DNA of 39,680 bases from the NCBI RefSeq assembly GCF_000143415.4, contig NW_003314383.1, positions 394,291 to 433,970 of the forward strand, in the 5' to 3' direction. Every line of letters begins with the position of its first letter. Position 1 is the first letter of the stretch. A program made the position numbers and the translations under genes. Origin of the DNA: Selaginella moellendorffii. Its lineage: Eukaryota; Streptophyta; Lycopodiopsida; Selaginellales; Selaginellaceae. This document shows, piece by piece, positions 11,682-20,784 of this stretch. Under the pieces are notes generated by a model. That model was not told the DNA's origin, made no database searches, and saw nothing but the letters and a program-made list of their open reading frames with translations.

Positions 11682-12083
11682 NNNNNNNNNNNNNNNNNNN
11701 NNNNNNNNNNNNNNNNNNNNNNNNNNNNNNNNNNNNNNNNNNNNNNNNNNNNNNNNNNNNNNNNNNNNNNNNNNNNNNNNNNNNNNNNNNNNNNNNNNNN
11801 NNNNNNNNNNNNNNNNNNNNNNNNNNNNNNNNNNNNNNNNNNNNNNNNNNNNNNNNNNNNNNNNNNNNNNNNNNNNNNNNNNNNNNNNNNNNNNNNNNNN
11901 NNNNNNNNNNNNNNNNNNNNNNNNNNNNNNNNNNNNNNNNNNNNNNNNNNNNNNNNNNNNNNNNNNNNNNNNNNNNNNNNNNNNNNNNNNNNNNNNNNNN
12001 NNNNNNNNNNNNNNNNNNNNNNNNNNNNNNNNNNNNNNNNNNNNNNNNNNNNNNNNNNNNNNNNNNNNNNNNNNNNNNNNNNN
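11682..12083. other. Assembly gap (402 N)
   Basis: A run of 402 undetermined bases in the right arm of the palindromic element. By comparison with the copy at 7116-8262, the missing sequence should be the end of module B and the inner part of inverted module A, about 410 bp. Confidence 1.
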
Positions 12084-12476
12084 TTCTATAAATAGCATTT
12101 GGGACAAAAATGAGACTAACACAAAGGGCATGATAGCGAGGGTGTTTGGTAGACACGGTAAGCTATCATCCAGTGATATTGAGGGACTAGTCTCAATACG
12201 CGAGGGTTTTTGTCAAGCTAATGCAAGACAAAGCAAAAAAGAACTAACAAGCCAGGCTGAGTATGCTCAGCTAAATAGATACTTAGGAATTCCTTCCTTA
12301 TGCTCATCCGGCCAAGTACAGATGCTAAGCCCAATTTACTAACACTTGAACAAGAGGGGCTAACAAAGGGTCCAACAATACCGACCTCCTGCCGTCATGG
12401 CAGTAAGGAAAGAGTGTCCGTAAGGACTAGCCGACAGGTAACTTTCGATACCCGAAGTCATATTCATGACAACAAG

Positions 12477-15207
12477 TTTATATATTTATGGTGGGTTGGA
12501 GTTAATGTTTATGAGAAAACAATTCTAAGACTATAGACTTGGTTGGTATAGTGGTTTACTTATTTTCCATATTGGGGGACTCTAGTTATTTATCAAGTGA
12601 GCAAATATTAACATTGATCCTTTTTATTAATTTTCTTTCTATTATAGATGAGTTCTAAAACAATTGCTACCTAAATTCCAACAATAAATCTTATTAAGAA
12701 TTACTATGCGATGTGGCTAGCAAAAATAGGCGGCTCTAGACATGTATCTCTATTTAAAGCTTGTTGGAATGACTTGGTCATTTTTATCTTACAATAAGCC
12801 TTTATGCATGCTTATATAAAAGGTTAGGTTATAAGAAATAAATTGAATCTTGAGGATTTGGTGGCACACTTATCTATTACAATATTGATACAACTTCATA
12901 GTCACAAGCTCACTAAGATGATAGGATCAACTTTAGATGATCTTGGAATTTGATCTATAATAAAACCCTTGAATCTTTGAATCTTTCAAAAGGAAATGAT
13001 GAGCAAGTGAATCGATGCAACTAACAGATTTGTACCATCCCAAATATGAGTATGTTACTAGAGAACAAAGAGGACCAATGCTTCTAAGCAACCACAAGCT
13101 TAAGTGCTTCCAAGTCAAAGAACAAAAGTTTTATAAGATTGAGTGGGGTATATGTTAATCTGGAGTAAAATCTACAATCAAGTATCTTGTCTAGATTGGA
13201 GGAAAATTATGTGGTAAATACATTACCATAGGAACCCTATGCACTTTAGCACCTTATTTTTGGGGATAACAACAATATGGTCATCCTCTATAATCAGTTC
13301 ATATGGTTCTATCCAATAAAAGTTCTACACATATAGCACAAATTATCCAAAAACCAAAACATACTTAGCCAATTGAAAAGAAAGTGAATTTGACAAATTT
13401 GGAGCTTTAGACTTTGGTTGAAGTAGGCTTTAAATTTGAAGAGAACACTTTATAGTGCACTATTTCCAAAAACAAAAAACAAAAAATGTGTTGGATTTAT
13501 CACCTTGCAATATCTGAACATAAGGTGTTCATGACATTTAAAAAGAATTAGATATTGGTATTGTATTCAAATTTAATATAAGATAAATAATTTTTTATTT
13601 ATAAATTACTTCTAAAATAACATATGACATTTCTTATAATAGGGATTTAATGTAATAATAATCAATTTAATATAAATATAAATTATAAATTAGAGGATGC
13701 TTACTTAAATAACTAGTATAAATACTAATTATTAAATATTAAAATAATAATTTTTTCTGTAAATGATTTGATAAGGCAAAACCTCTATTAAATAGCAAGT
13801 ATTGCTACTAAGATTAGATACTGGTAGTTTACACAAATCTAAATATTTTTAAAATTATAAAATCTTAACAAAATATTTTCTTAGTGTGCTAGAATATTTT
13901 TAAAATATTCTTGTCAACGGCAATAGCTCCATTGACATGGCTCCCTGTATTGGCAGATCCCCCACAGCTATAGTAGATACTTATAACTGAAGAACCCCAC
14001 AGCTGTGGTAAATGCCTATAACTGAAGAACCAACAACCAACATCAATTCCGCATAAATGAACTCATCCTCAAAAACTGCCTCAGCATCCTCCACAACAAG
14101 TGTATCACAAACTCTAGCCTCATGATCATCCACGTCAAAACTTGCATGCAATGCATCCAAACTCTTTGTGACCACTGTCTGGTCCTCTGTGGGTGTCTCC
14201 TGTGACTCCTCAAGTGGTGCTAGAATCGAGAAAGAGGCTGGACAAGTCTCCAGCTCACTGGATTTCTCAGCCTATTGGGACTGAGCAACCCTTGTTCAAC
14301 CACTCTCTTCTAAGTGAGCAGCAAAATCCAGTCGCCTCTAGTGAATTTTCTTTTCTGCTTTGTTCTTTCACTTTTCTTCTTCTTTTTCAGATCACGTGGC
14401 TTCATTTGAGTTGGGGTTTCCAGTCTTGAGGTTGCACTAATCTTGCTCATTCCTGAAACTCATGCTTTCTCCAAGTTTTTCTCAAGGTTCTAAATTTTCA
14501 TTCCATACTTTCACCATTCAGTCACTTCCAAGGGCGTTGCCCATTCTGATACCCTGATTACTTTCATAACTTTTTCAGGTTTCACTTCACACCATCTTTG
14601 GGATACAAGGCCGTGACATTCTTCTCAACATGCAGCGACAAACATCACCACAACAGGACAAGCCTGTTGCAAGTTCTCTTTGCAACCAGGATGCACTATC
14701 ACTTTTGGAGCATCTTTCCTCTTTGGACCTGGGTATTCTGTTAGCTACAAACACCAGTCCATGTTCTTGATCCAGACTGGCTTACATCGCTCTCTTTGGC
14801 TCCTATGGCTCTGTGGATATTGCCATCTCGTTGCCGTGGCATTTTCGAAGGAGTTAGTCATAACTTACATTCCTTATGGCCACTGTTTGGGCACCCAAAC
14901 AAAAGAGAGGCTCAAGGGTGTGCATGCTCGAGTTTGATGGCTTCTCTCATCCCACTTCCAGGCATGACAACTCTTTTGCTCTGAAATCTATCTCATCGCT
15001 TCCACACATCCAAATGCTGCTCCGTACGTCTCCAGCCCAGGACGAGCTACGAAAAAGAATATCAATATGTTAGCAGCAGCTTGGGGAAAATTAGCGCACA
15101 CTGGATGCTAGTCATCCCTGGCTTCGAACCCAAGCTACCGGATAGAGAGCTTACACAGCTTTGCTTAACAGCAACGAAATTCACTTGGGCATTCACATTT
15201 ACTTTGA
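12477..15207. other. Intergenic DNA, no gene recognised
   Basis: From 12500 to 13900 the sequence is very AT-rich with stop-ridden frames. From 13920 to 15100 base composition is more balanced and several frames of 60-100 codons exist (for example 14680-14937 and 13981-14175 minus). They show no domain, and their overlap on several frames argues against coding. A 35-bp sequence is duplicated in tandem at about 13960-14029 (CCCCACAGCT unit). Confidence 0.45.
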
Positions 15208-15964
15208 TTATTTACGTCTGCTTTGATTGCCCTTTGCATAGATTTCCATGCCGACGATGTTGTAGATGGCGGGAACTGGAGCAAGCACCGCCTGGTATGC
15301 ATATGGCAGGTACTCAGTTGCACCGACGGCATCAGAGATGGAGTCCAAGAACCACTCGCTGTGAGCCGATGCTAGAACGTTGTTAACCATAATGTTGCCG
15401 GATAGAGTGAGTGGGTTGTAGAGACCGAGCTTCTCAACCTTGGAGATTTCTGGAAGTATCAAATTGTTAATAGAAATGGAAGTTCTTTCTTTCCTTACCA
15501 GTGATTTGGGATGATTCCCAGAGTCCTCAGCTCTCTTGTACACGAGGTTTCCCTGATGTCAACAGGAACAAAGTGGCCAGCAGTGGGCTCCAGCATGTTT
15601 GAAGCGCTGTGCACTTGGAAAAACTCGGAAATGGCGTCGGCATCCTTGTGGCCGAATGCATACACATCGGAGAAAGCATTCTTGCCCAGCAACCTGCACA
15701 ATTTGTGCATATTTATTAAAGTCCAAAGTCTAGCAAATATTTACTTTGTCCCCAACACTGAGCTCCTTCATGAACTTAAATTCCCCTGTATACAGCTGAA
15801 CAGTTGCATCTACTGTGATAGTTTGGAAGTTAGATGGAGAAATATTTCTTGGAAGTCCCACCTGGGAAGCATCCAGTGTTATTCTGATTATTAGTTGCCA
15901 CTGCAATACTTGCAGCAAGGGCAATAAAAGAGAAAAGGAAGAGGATAGCTCTGGCTTGAGCCAT
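15208..15964 (-). pseudogene. Hint-domain secreted protein, copy 2, broken
   Basis: This is a decayed paralogue of the intact gene at 20785-21677. Exon 1 (from ATG 15964) still encodes signal peptide, TNNQNNTG spacer and CFP. The acceptor side of intron 1 now reads TAGATGCA where the paralogue has GGGATGCA, changing the invariant CFPG glycine to valine. Three lesions break the frame: loss of 2 nt at the start of exon 3 (near 15690), loss of 1 nt near 15553, and loss of about 24 nt (DLKVGDSL region) near 15523. The last exon still reads VEKLGLYNPLTLSGN and AYQAVLAPV, then diverges after EIYAKG. Because the late part is well conserved, the copy probably died recently. Confidence 0.88.
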
Positions 15965-16172
15965 TTAGAACGAAACATCACAAACTAAAATTGAAGTTTG
16001 CAATAACACTGTAAAACAGGTGTTAAAACAGTAGCAAAAAAAGCATATGATAGACACGAAATTTCAAACAGGACGTATCATTGAAAATATGCTCTATCAT
16101 ATTGAACAAATAGTTGGCTGGCTAAACAAGAAGAAATCAGTTTTAACTTTTCATTTACTTACATGAACATAA

Positions 16173-16189
16173 CATTGCGCCACGGATCC
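16173..16189 (-). tRNA. tRNA-Trp 5-prime fragment (17 nt)
   Basis: The minus strand reads GGATCCGTGGCGCAATG, identical to the first 17 bases of the complete tRNA-Trp at 17461-17532. The rest of the tRNA is absent. It lies 50 bp beyond the 3-prime end of the membrane-protein gene, while the complete tRNA lies 47 bp beyond its 5-prime end. It is a non-functional relic and may mark a rearrangement junction. Confidence 0.7.
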
Positions 16190-16238
16190 AATTTGTTCTA
16201 TACACATAACATGGATTCCAAATCCTCGTACGTTTCGT

Positions 16239-17414
16239 TCAACGCTTTGGTGATTGCTGTTGAGCTTCAACGAGAACTTCTATTCTCTGGAAAACATGAA
16301 AAAGATAGCACAAGAACATGTGATATCAGAAGAAAACTTGCATGCAAATTAACCTTGAGAGAGTTTCTTATGTCCTCAAGCTTCTCGAAGAGCTTCTCGC
16401 TGCTGTTGTCACTGTAGCTATAGCCAGCTTCTTCTTTGAGAGGCAAATAGCCCATCTACAGAAAAAGAAGGAAAAAGAGTATGCATGAATTTTTTATACG
16501 CAAGTATACTAACCTGCCAGGAAGACAATCCAGTGCCTTGGCCCCAAGTCCAAGCACTCGATTTGCTCAAGGAAGGCTGGACAGGAAGGTCTTCCACGTC
16601 GTGATCATTGAGACGAGGCAGAGGCTTCAAACTGGAAGCAACCATCAGCACAACCTGAAAGAATGTTTGGTTTTGCTTCTTCGTTTTTTCCTAGAAGATA
16701 GTCCTTACTTTTCGGAAGAGCGTAGGATTTGCCAGTCCTTGAATCTGCACGTCGTCGCTCGGAGAAGGCTTGGATCTCCCGGCAATTTCGATCCTTAGAG
16801 ATGAAAGGTTGAAAGCCGATTGCATGCATCCTGCGAAGAAAGTGAACGGGAATCACACTGTCTAAACCACGCACCGAGAACTTAGTTTGAAAGGTTTGAA
16901 AAATCCAACAAGCCGGAAGCTCTATCCTAGAATGAAAGTAAAGAAGAAAAACGAAACCTTGCTCGATGACAACGTCAGTCACGAGAGGTAGCATCAGGCA
17001 TTTTTCCGTTCGATTCACTCCAAAACATGGAAACCAAGCTGGTCTCGAGACCTTAGAAACAAGCAAATGAAATTCAAGCTTATAAGTCGTAAGAAATAAT
17101 ACCTTGTAGACAATCGCATTGTCGGTCACATAGAGCTTTCGTGATCTAAAATCGCTCCTCATGATGGATCTCCTCACGGGTAAGTAGAGAAGCATAAAAA
17201 TTCCCGCTCCCCAAGCGAGAACTAGCAGCAGCGAGATCAAGCACCATTGGACAGAGTCGTAGTTCACAAATCGGTCCTCCATCTCCTCGAATGAAGCCTT
17301 GTAAATGATCCTCCCGACCTGCGCGCTCTCCTCGTCGCCGTCCTGTACGGGATCATCGAGGAGCCGCGCCTCGCCCTGGATTTCCTCCTGGAGCAGCCTG
17401 TCGAGCGTCCCCAT
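16239..17414 (-). CDS. Plant-conserved membrane protein with PH-like domain (272 aa)
   Basis: Six exons join in phase: 17414-17103, 17051-16958, 16830-16709, 16654-16514, 16455-16354 and 16286-16239 (819 nt with stop). All introns are GT-AG. The N-terminus is acidic (to about residue 34). It is followed by a conserved segment (YKASFEEMEDRFVNYDSV), one long hydrophobic helix at residues 57-79, a basic stop-transfer, and the block SRKLYVTDNAIVYK. After that comes a PH-like beta-rich region (VSRPAWFPCFGVNRTEK, VVIEQGCMQS, DDVQIQGLANPTLFRK). The C-terminal third is hydrophilic. From memory this pattern is shared by uncharacterised proteins across land plants (I recall the label DUF7642, unverified). 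No catalytic motif is seen; a membrane-anchored PH-like protein is the most that can be inferred. An uninterrupted frame (16605-17414) reads through introns 1-3 and would mislead gene finders. Confidence 0.88.
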
Positions 17415-17460
17415 TCTCTCCAGATTCCAAAAACCCTAATAAGCATAGATAAATTTCCAC

Positions 17461-17532
17461 TGAACCCATCGTGATTCGAACACGCAACCTTCTGATCTGG
17501 AGTCAGACGCGCTACCATTGCGCCACGGATCC
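17461..17532 (-). tRNA. tRNA-Trp (CCA)
   Basis: The minus strand folds as a 72-nt tRNA: acceptor strand GGATCCG, D-arm with GGCGCAATGGTAGCG, anticodon arm with GACTCCAGATC (anticodon CCA), and T-arm with GTTCGAATC. The discriminator base is A. It differs by only a few bases from the plant nuclear tRNA-Trp that I remember. No intron is present. Boxes A and B are intact, so it should be transcribed by Pol III. The gene starts 47 bp upstream of the membrane-protein gene on the same strand. Confidence 0.96.
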
Positions 17533-17570
17533 ATTTTACTTTACTTTTAAATGTAAAGAATATTCTCTTT

Positions 17571-18440
17571 TTAATTGAAAGCCCTAAAAATTACTATTCT
17601 GATCTGTAAACACAAATTAGAAGGCCTTTTGTCAGTGAAGGAGAGGCAACCTGGATAGAACACCAAGTCGGAAAAGAACGCTTTGCCAGTTTTCAGAATG
17701 TCTTCCACAGTCCGTGTGATCATATCCTTGCAATGGATCACAGGTTTACAGGCTCCCTGCCATCGGAACAAGTCCCTCAAGAAAGAAATATCATCGTCAG
17801 TGGAGTTCCCACCAAAGGACTCCCGAACTGTTAACCACAGGTGGAAATCAAGTGCGTCCAAGTTACGTGGATTGCTGTGGTCTACGAGCGCCTACAAGAA
17901 GAAGAAGATTAGAGGGTATCTAAGAAATAGGAAACCACAATGAGCCAAGTGTTTCACACACCTCTAACAAGCCGGAGTGGAAATCGATGATTCGCAAGTT
18001 AACATGGGCTCTAGAAGAAGGGAAATGCTGTCCAGATGGTGGAGGTGAAGGCCTGTAATTGTGGGCATGAGCTTGAAGAGGCTCACCAATTTATCGAGCT
18101 CCCAGTATCCAGCAATTTCCAAACTCTAGAGCTTGTCACATTTCCTGTTGAGCTTAAAGCAGGTGTTGATCTTCAGGACTTCCAGGCTCTCCGATTTGAA
18201 ACTGAGGCAGAGGTCAACCTTGAGGATAGTCAACTGGGTGTCTAGGAAAATTTCGAAAATGGATCCCTGCCATATCCCCATTATCCTCCCCAACAAGAGG
18301 CTGCCACTTGACACCGTGAACCTGGACAGATGCTCAAGACCATGGACGCTGAGATCCTCAAGCAGCGGGCAAGCTGCGAGGAGCTCCTCGAGCACATTCT
18401 CGTGGATTGAAGAGCCGCAGGCGCCGGAGAGGCGATTCAT
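17571..18440 (-). pseudogene. F-box/LRR-type protein fragment
   Basis: The minus strand encodes LRR-like text typical of plant F-box/LRR proteins (LEELLAACPLLEDLSVHG, LEVLKIN, SLEIAGYWELDKL) in 18440 to about 17950. After a GT-AG intron (17962 to about 17893) comes a second exon ending at 17571 (LDALDFHLWLTVRESFGGN, FRWQGACKPVIHCKD). An in-frame TAG after CDKL (near 18125) and a phase problem before the intron break the frame. The N-terminal F-box is absent: upstream lies a tRNA-Trp fragment instead of coding sequence. I infer a 5-prime-truncated pseudogene. The F-box/LRR assignment rests on the repeat pattern only. Confidence 0.6.
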
Positions 18441-18441
18441 T

Positions 18442-18493
18442 CACGCAACCTTCTGATCTGGAGTCAGACGCGCTACCATTGCGCCACGAATCC
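18442..18493 (-). tRNA. tRNA-Trp fragment lacking the 3-prime end (52 nt)
   Basis: The minus strand matches bases 1-52 of the tRNA-Trp at 17461-17532 with one change (GGATTCG for GGATCCG), then stops within the T-arm stem. The upstream flank (CCATTTTACTT on the plus strand) is also shared with the complete gene, so this is a duplicated locus cut off by a rearrangement. The missing T-loop and acceptor strand make it non-functional. The F-box/LRR fragment begins at the breakpoint. Confidence 0.85.
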
Positions 18494-19423
18494 ATTTTAC
18501 TTGAACATATCCAAAACCAATATGGACGTGGTGATCCGAAATGAGCTCCGCGATTACCAGGAGGAGGAGGATTATCATGACTTGCCTCTGGAGCTGTGCT
18601 AAAATCTGCAAGAGAAAGACCATGCCTCGTGTGGTTTTCGAGCGAGGGGTGGTATACTGGCTCGCCACGAGTACCGTATCAGTGCTTGATGCTCCACGCT
18701 ATTGGGCTTTTTCTACATTTATTATTACATCCCAGCTTAATTAATAACTTAGAATATATTCAAAGGGAAGTGGCAGTGCTTACATGGCTTTTGTATCTTT
18801 CCACTTCTGTCTGCATCCGTCCGACTGTGTTCTTTCTCGTTTTCTGACAGGCACTTCTTGACTAACACACTCCCATTCGACTACAGCTTATTCTTATTCT
18901 TGTTATGGAGACGGTGCAACACCTGATAAGGTAATGCATCCATCTGGAAGTGAGTTGGAGATGCAAATGTAAGATTCCCCTAAACCCCAAAATGGGCTTT
19001 TCTGGCAGCTCTCGATCGTTTCAAACTAGCTGCACACACTGATTTCTACAGGGTGCTTTGAGGCTCACCAGCACCACATTTTCAAGCAATTCAGCAAAGC
19101 AATTTTATTCTTGTCTACGCCTTCACAGATGGGCTTTCTTGGTAGCAAACTCCACAATTGTGCACCCTGTAGAATCCCAGCTCCTCTTGCTCACTTTACT
19201 TTGCAGCCACTCAAAACCCTTGAGAAATCTACTCCTTTGGTCTCAAGAAGGAGACACTGGTTATAGATTGCAATTGAGGGTTTCCTCTGAGCAGCAAACA
19301 CCCCCACGAAGAGCAGCAAGCGCTGCCAAATCATTGCCACATAGGTGGAGAGGACGATCTAATTTGAATATTCTTCTTTTAACTGGGTGAATTTCAACGA
19401 AGAACCCTAAATATTTTCCCACT
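18494..19423. other. Intergenic DNA, no gene recognised
   Basis: Several short frames exist (18541-18847 plus, 18441-18668 minus, 19058-19390 plus), none with a domain or plausible start. The minus frame at 18441-18668 partly translates the tRNA fragment and is rejected. The 3-prime part should hold the promoter of the former alcohol dehydrogenase gene, but I see no clear TATA box. Confidence 0.45.
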
Positions 19424-20573
19424 ATGATGCGAGCTATGGTGTTTGAAGCTCCTGGAAGCGCTCTCAAGCTCACGGAGCTCCAGATTCCAGAGTCTCGCGA
19501 CGGCCAGGTCCGCGTCAAGGTCTCGGCGTGCGCTGTTTGCCGCACGGATCTTCATGTGGTATGCGCCAGGCTTTGATTTCCTTCCAAGAATCGCCGCGCA
19601 GGGGAGCCCAATCTTCCGATAATCCCTGGTCACGAAATCGTGGGACTGGTGGATAAGATCGGGCGAGGCGTGGATTCCTTGCTGTTTTCAATTGGAGCTA
19701 GAGTGGGAATTCCTTGGCCGGGAAGAACTTGCGGGAGCTGCAGCTACTGTGTGGATGGAGCTGAGAATTTGTGTGACGAGCCAGGCTTCACAGGTGAGAA
19801 AGCTTTCAAGTTCTTTATTCTTCGTTTCCAGTTCTTCTTTGCATGGAAAAAGATTCTTTCTTGCAGGCTATAGCCTAGACGATCGATGGTGGCTATGCCG
19901 AGTACGCTGTTGCGAACAGTGCCTACTGCTTCTCCCTTCCGGAGAATTACCCGGACGTGAAAGCCTCTCTCCACTCCTTCGCGCCGATCTCATCGGCTAT
20001 CGATCGCTCAGGATGGATTCACGCCTGGAATGCGCAAACCCCGCAAGTTTGGAATCTATGGATTTGGAGCTGCTGCTCACATCGCTGCTCAGGTACACCG
20101 AGCTCTTCCACCTCTCTCGAATCGTACAAAAGCTTTGGATCTTCCAGGTGTTGAGACACGAAGGCCATGAAGTGTATGGTTTCACTCGACCGGGTGACGT
20201 AGAGGCGCAAGCTTTTGCTCGAAAAGTTGGAGCCACTTGGTCGGGCGATTCCACCGCGTCGCCGCCACAACTCTTGGACGCCGCCATCATCTTTGCTTCG
20301 GTGGGATCGCTGGTACCGCTCGCTCTGGCAGCCATTCGCAAGGGCGGGGTGGTGGTTTGCGGCGGGATTTACAGTCTCCATACGCGGCGAACTGGGGCGA
20401 GAGGAGAGCGGTGTCGGTCGAATCTCACACGCTTGGATGCCAACGAGTTCTTGCGAGTGGCTTCGAGCATGGAGATCAAAATGGAGACAGTGGAGTTTAG
20501 ATTGGAGGAAGCCCTGCGAGCTTTGAGAGAAGGGAAGCTCAATGGAGCAGCAGTTCTTGGTCCAGGGATCTAG
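19424..20573 (+). pseudogene. Zinc alcohol dehydrogenase, bacterial (AdhA/AdhP) type, broken
   Basis: The text is a medium-chain zinc-dependent alcohol dehydrogenase: [25 protein letters not shown] (catalytic-zinc Cys), IIPGHEIVG (zinc-site GHE), and TCGSCSYCVDGAENLCDE (four structural-zinc Cys). Then come DGGYAEYAVANSAYCF, IYGFGAAAHIAAQ (Rossmann GxGxxxH type) and GFTRPGDVEAQAFARKVGA, ending at TAG 20571-20573. Small introns at 19560-19602, about 19799-19866 and about 20092-20150 interrupt it. The reading frame is broken several times. The DGEL segment after LHV is missing. Seven extra bases precede the DGGYAEY codons (near 19875). Frame changes follow near 19965 and 20040, and on both sides of the PYAANWGERR segment (20375-20430). 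LLCAGLIGYR, as recalled from bacterial homologues, reads LLRADLIGYR. The family is more familiar from bacteria than from plants, but the introns show the gene had settled in a nuclear genome. Confidence 0.85.
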
Positions 20574-20589
20574 GTGAAAGTAACAAGTT

Positions 20590-20661
20590 GGGCATTTGGT
20601 CTAGTGGTATGATTCTCGCTTAGGGTGCGAGAGGTCCCGAGTTCAATTCTCGGAATGCCCC
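20590..20661 (+). tRNA. tRNA-Pro (AGG)
   Basis: A 72-nt cloverleaf: acceptor GGGCATT pairing with AATGCCC, D-loop GGTCTAGTGGTATGATTC, anticodon loop TTAGGGT (anticodon AGG), T-arm CCGAGTTCAATTCTCGG, discriminator C. It matches the plant nuclear tRNA-Pro apart from A for G in the T-loop (TTCAATT for TTCGATT). It begins 17 bp after the stop of the alcohol dehydrogenase pseudogene. Confidence 0.96.
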
Positions 20662-20784
20662 AGCTATGTGGTTTCATGTTTTTGCTTTAATTCAAATTAA
20701 ATTCTAGTGGATCATTTAGCCAGTTCTTTACGGCTTTAAGTTGACATGATCTTTCTTATTCTTTGTTATTTGCCTTTGGGATGT

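Larger units (their letters stand above)
9683..12471. mobile_element. 2.8-kb palindromic (foldback-like) element
   Basis: The left arm reads module A forward (9683 to about 10180) then module B inverted (about 10187-11177). The right arm reads module B forward (from about 11329) then, after an assembly gap, module A inverted (12084-12471). The arms are reverse complements over their visible length, with a short non-palindromic centre at about 11178-11328. The missing sequence expected in the gap, judged from the single copy at 7116-8262, is about 410 bp, close to the 402 Ns. The ends are TGTTGCAAATATGAC on the left and the complementary TCATGACA on the right. I found no convincing target duplication. 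The left arm is interrupted by TRIM element D. There is no coding capacity. Confidence 0.72.

Noticed and set aside
11613-12342. Open frames of 169-232 codons across the N gap
   Set aside because: They are open only because Ns are not read as stops; the flanks are transposon sequence.
14680-14984. Two overlapping plus frames of 62-85 codons
   Set aside because: No domain, no splice partner, and several frames are open at once, as expected from composition.
17264-17518. 84-codon minus-strand frame starting MVARLTPDQKVA
   Set aside because: Its start is the translated tRNA-Trp gene and it overlaps exon 1 of the membrane-protein gene in another frame.
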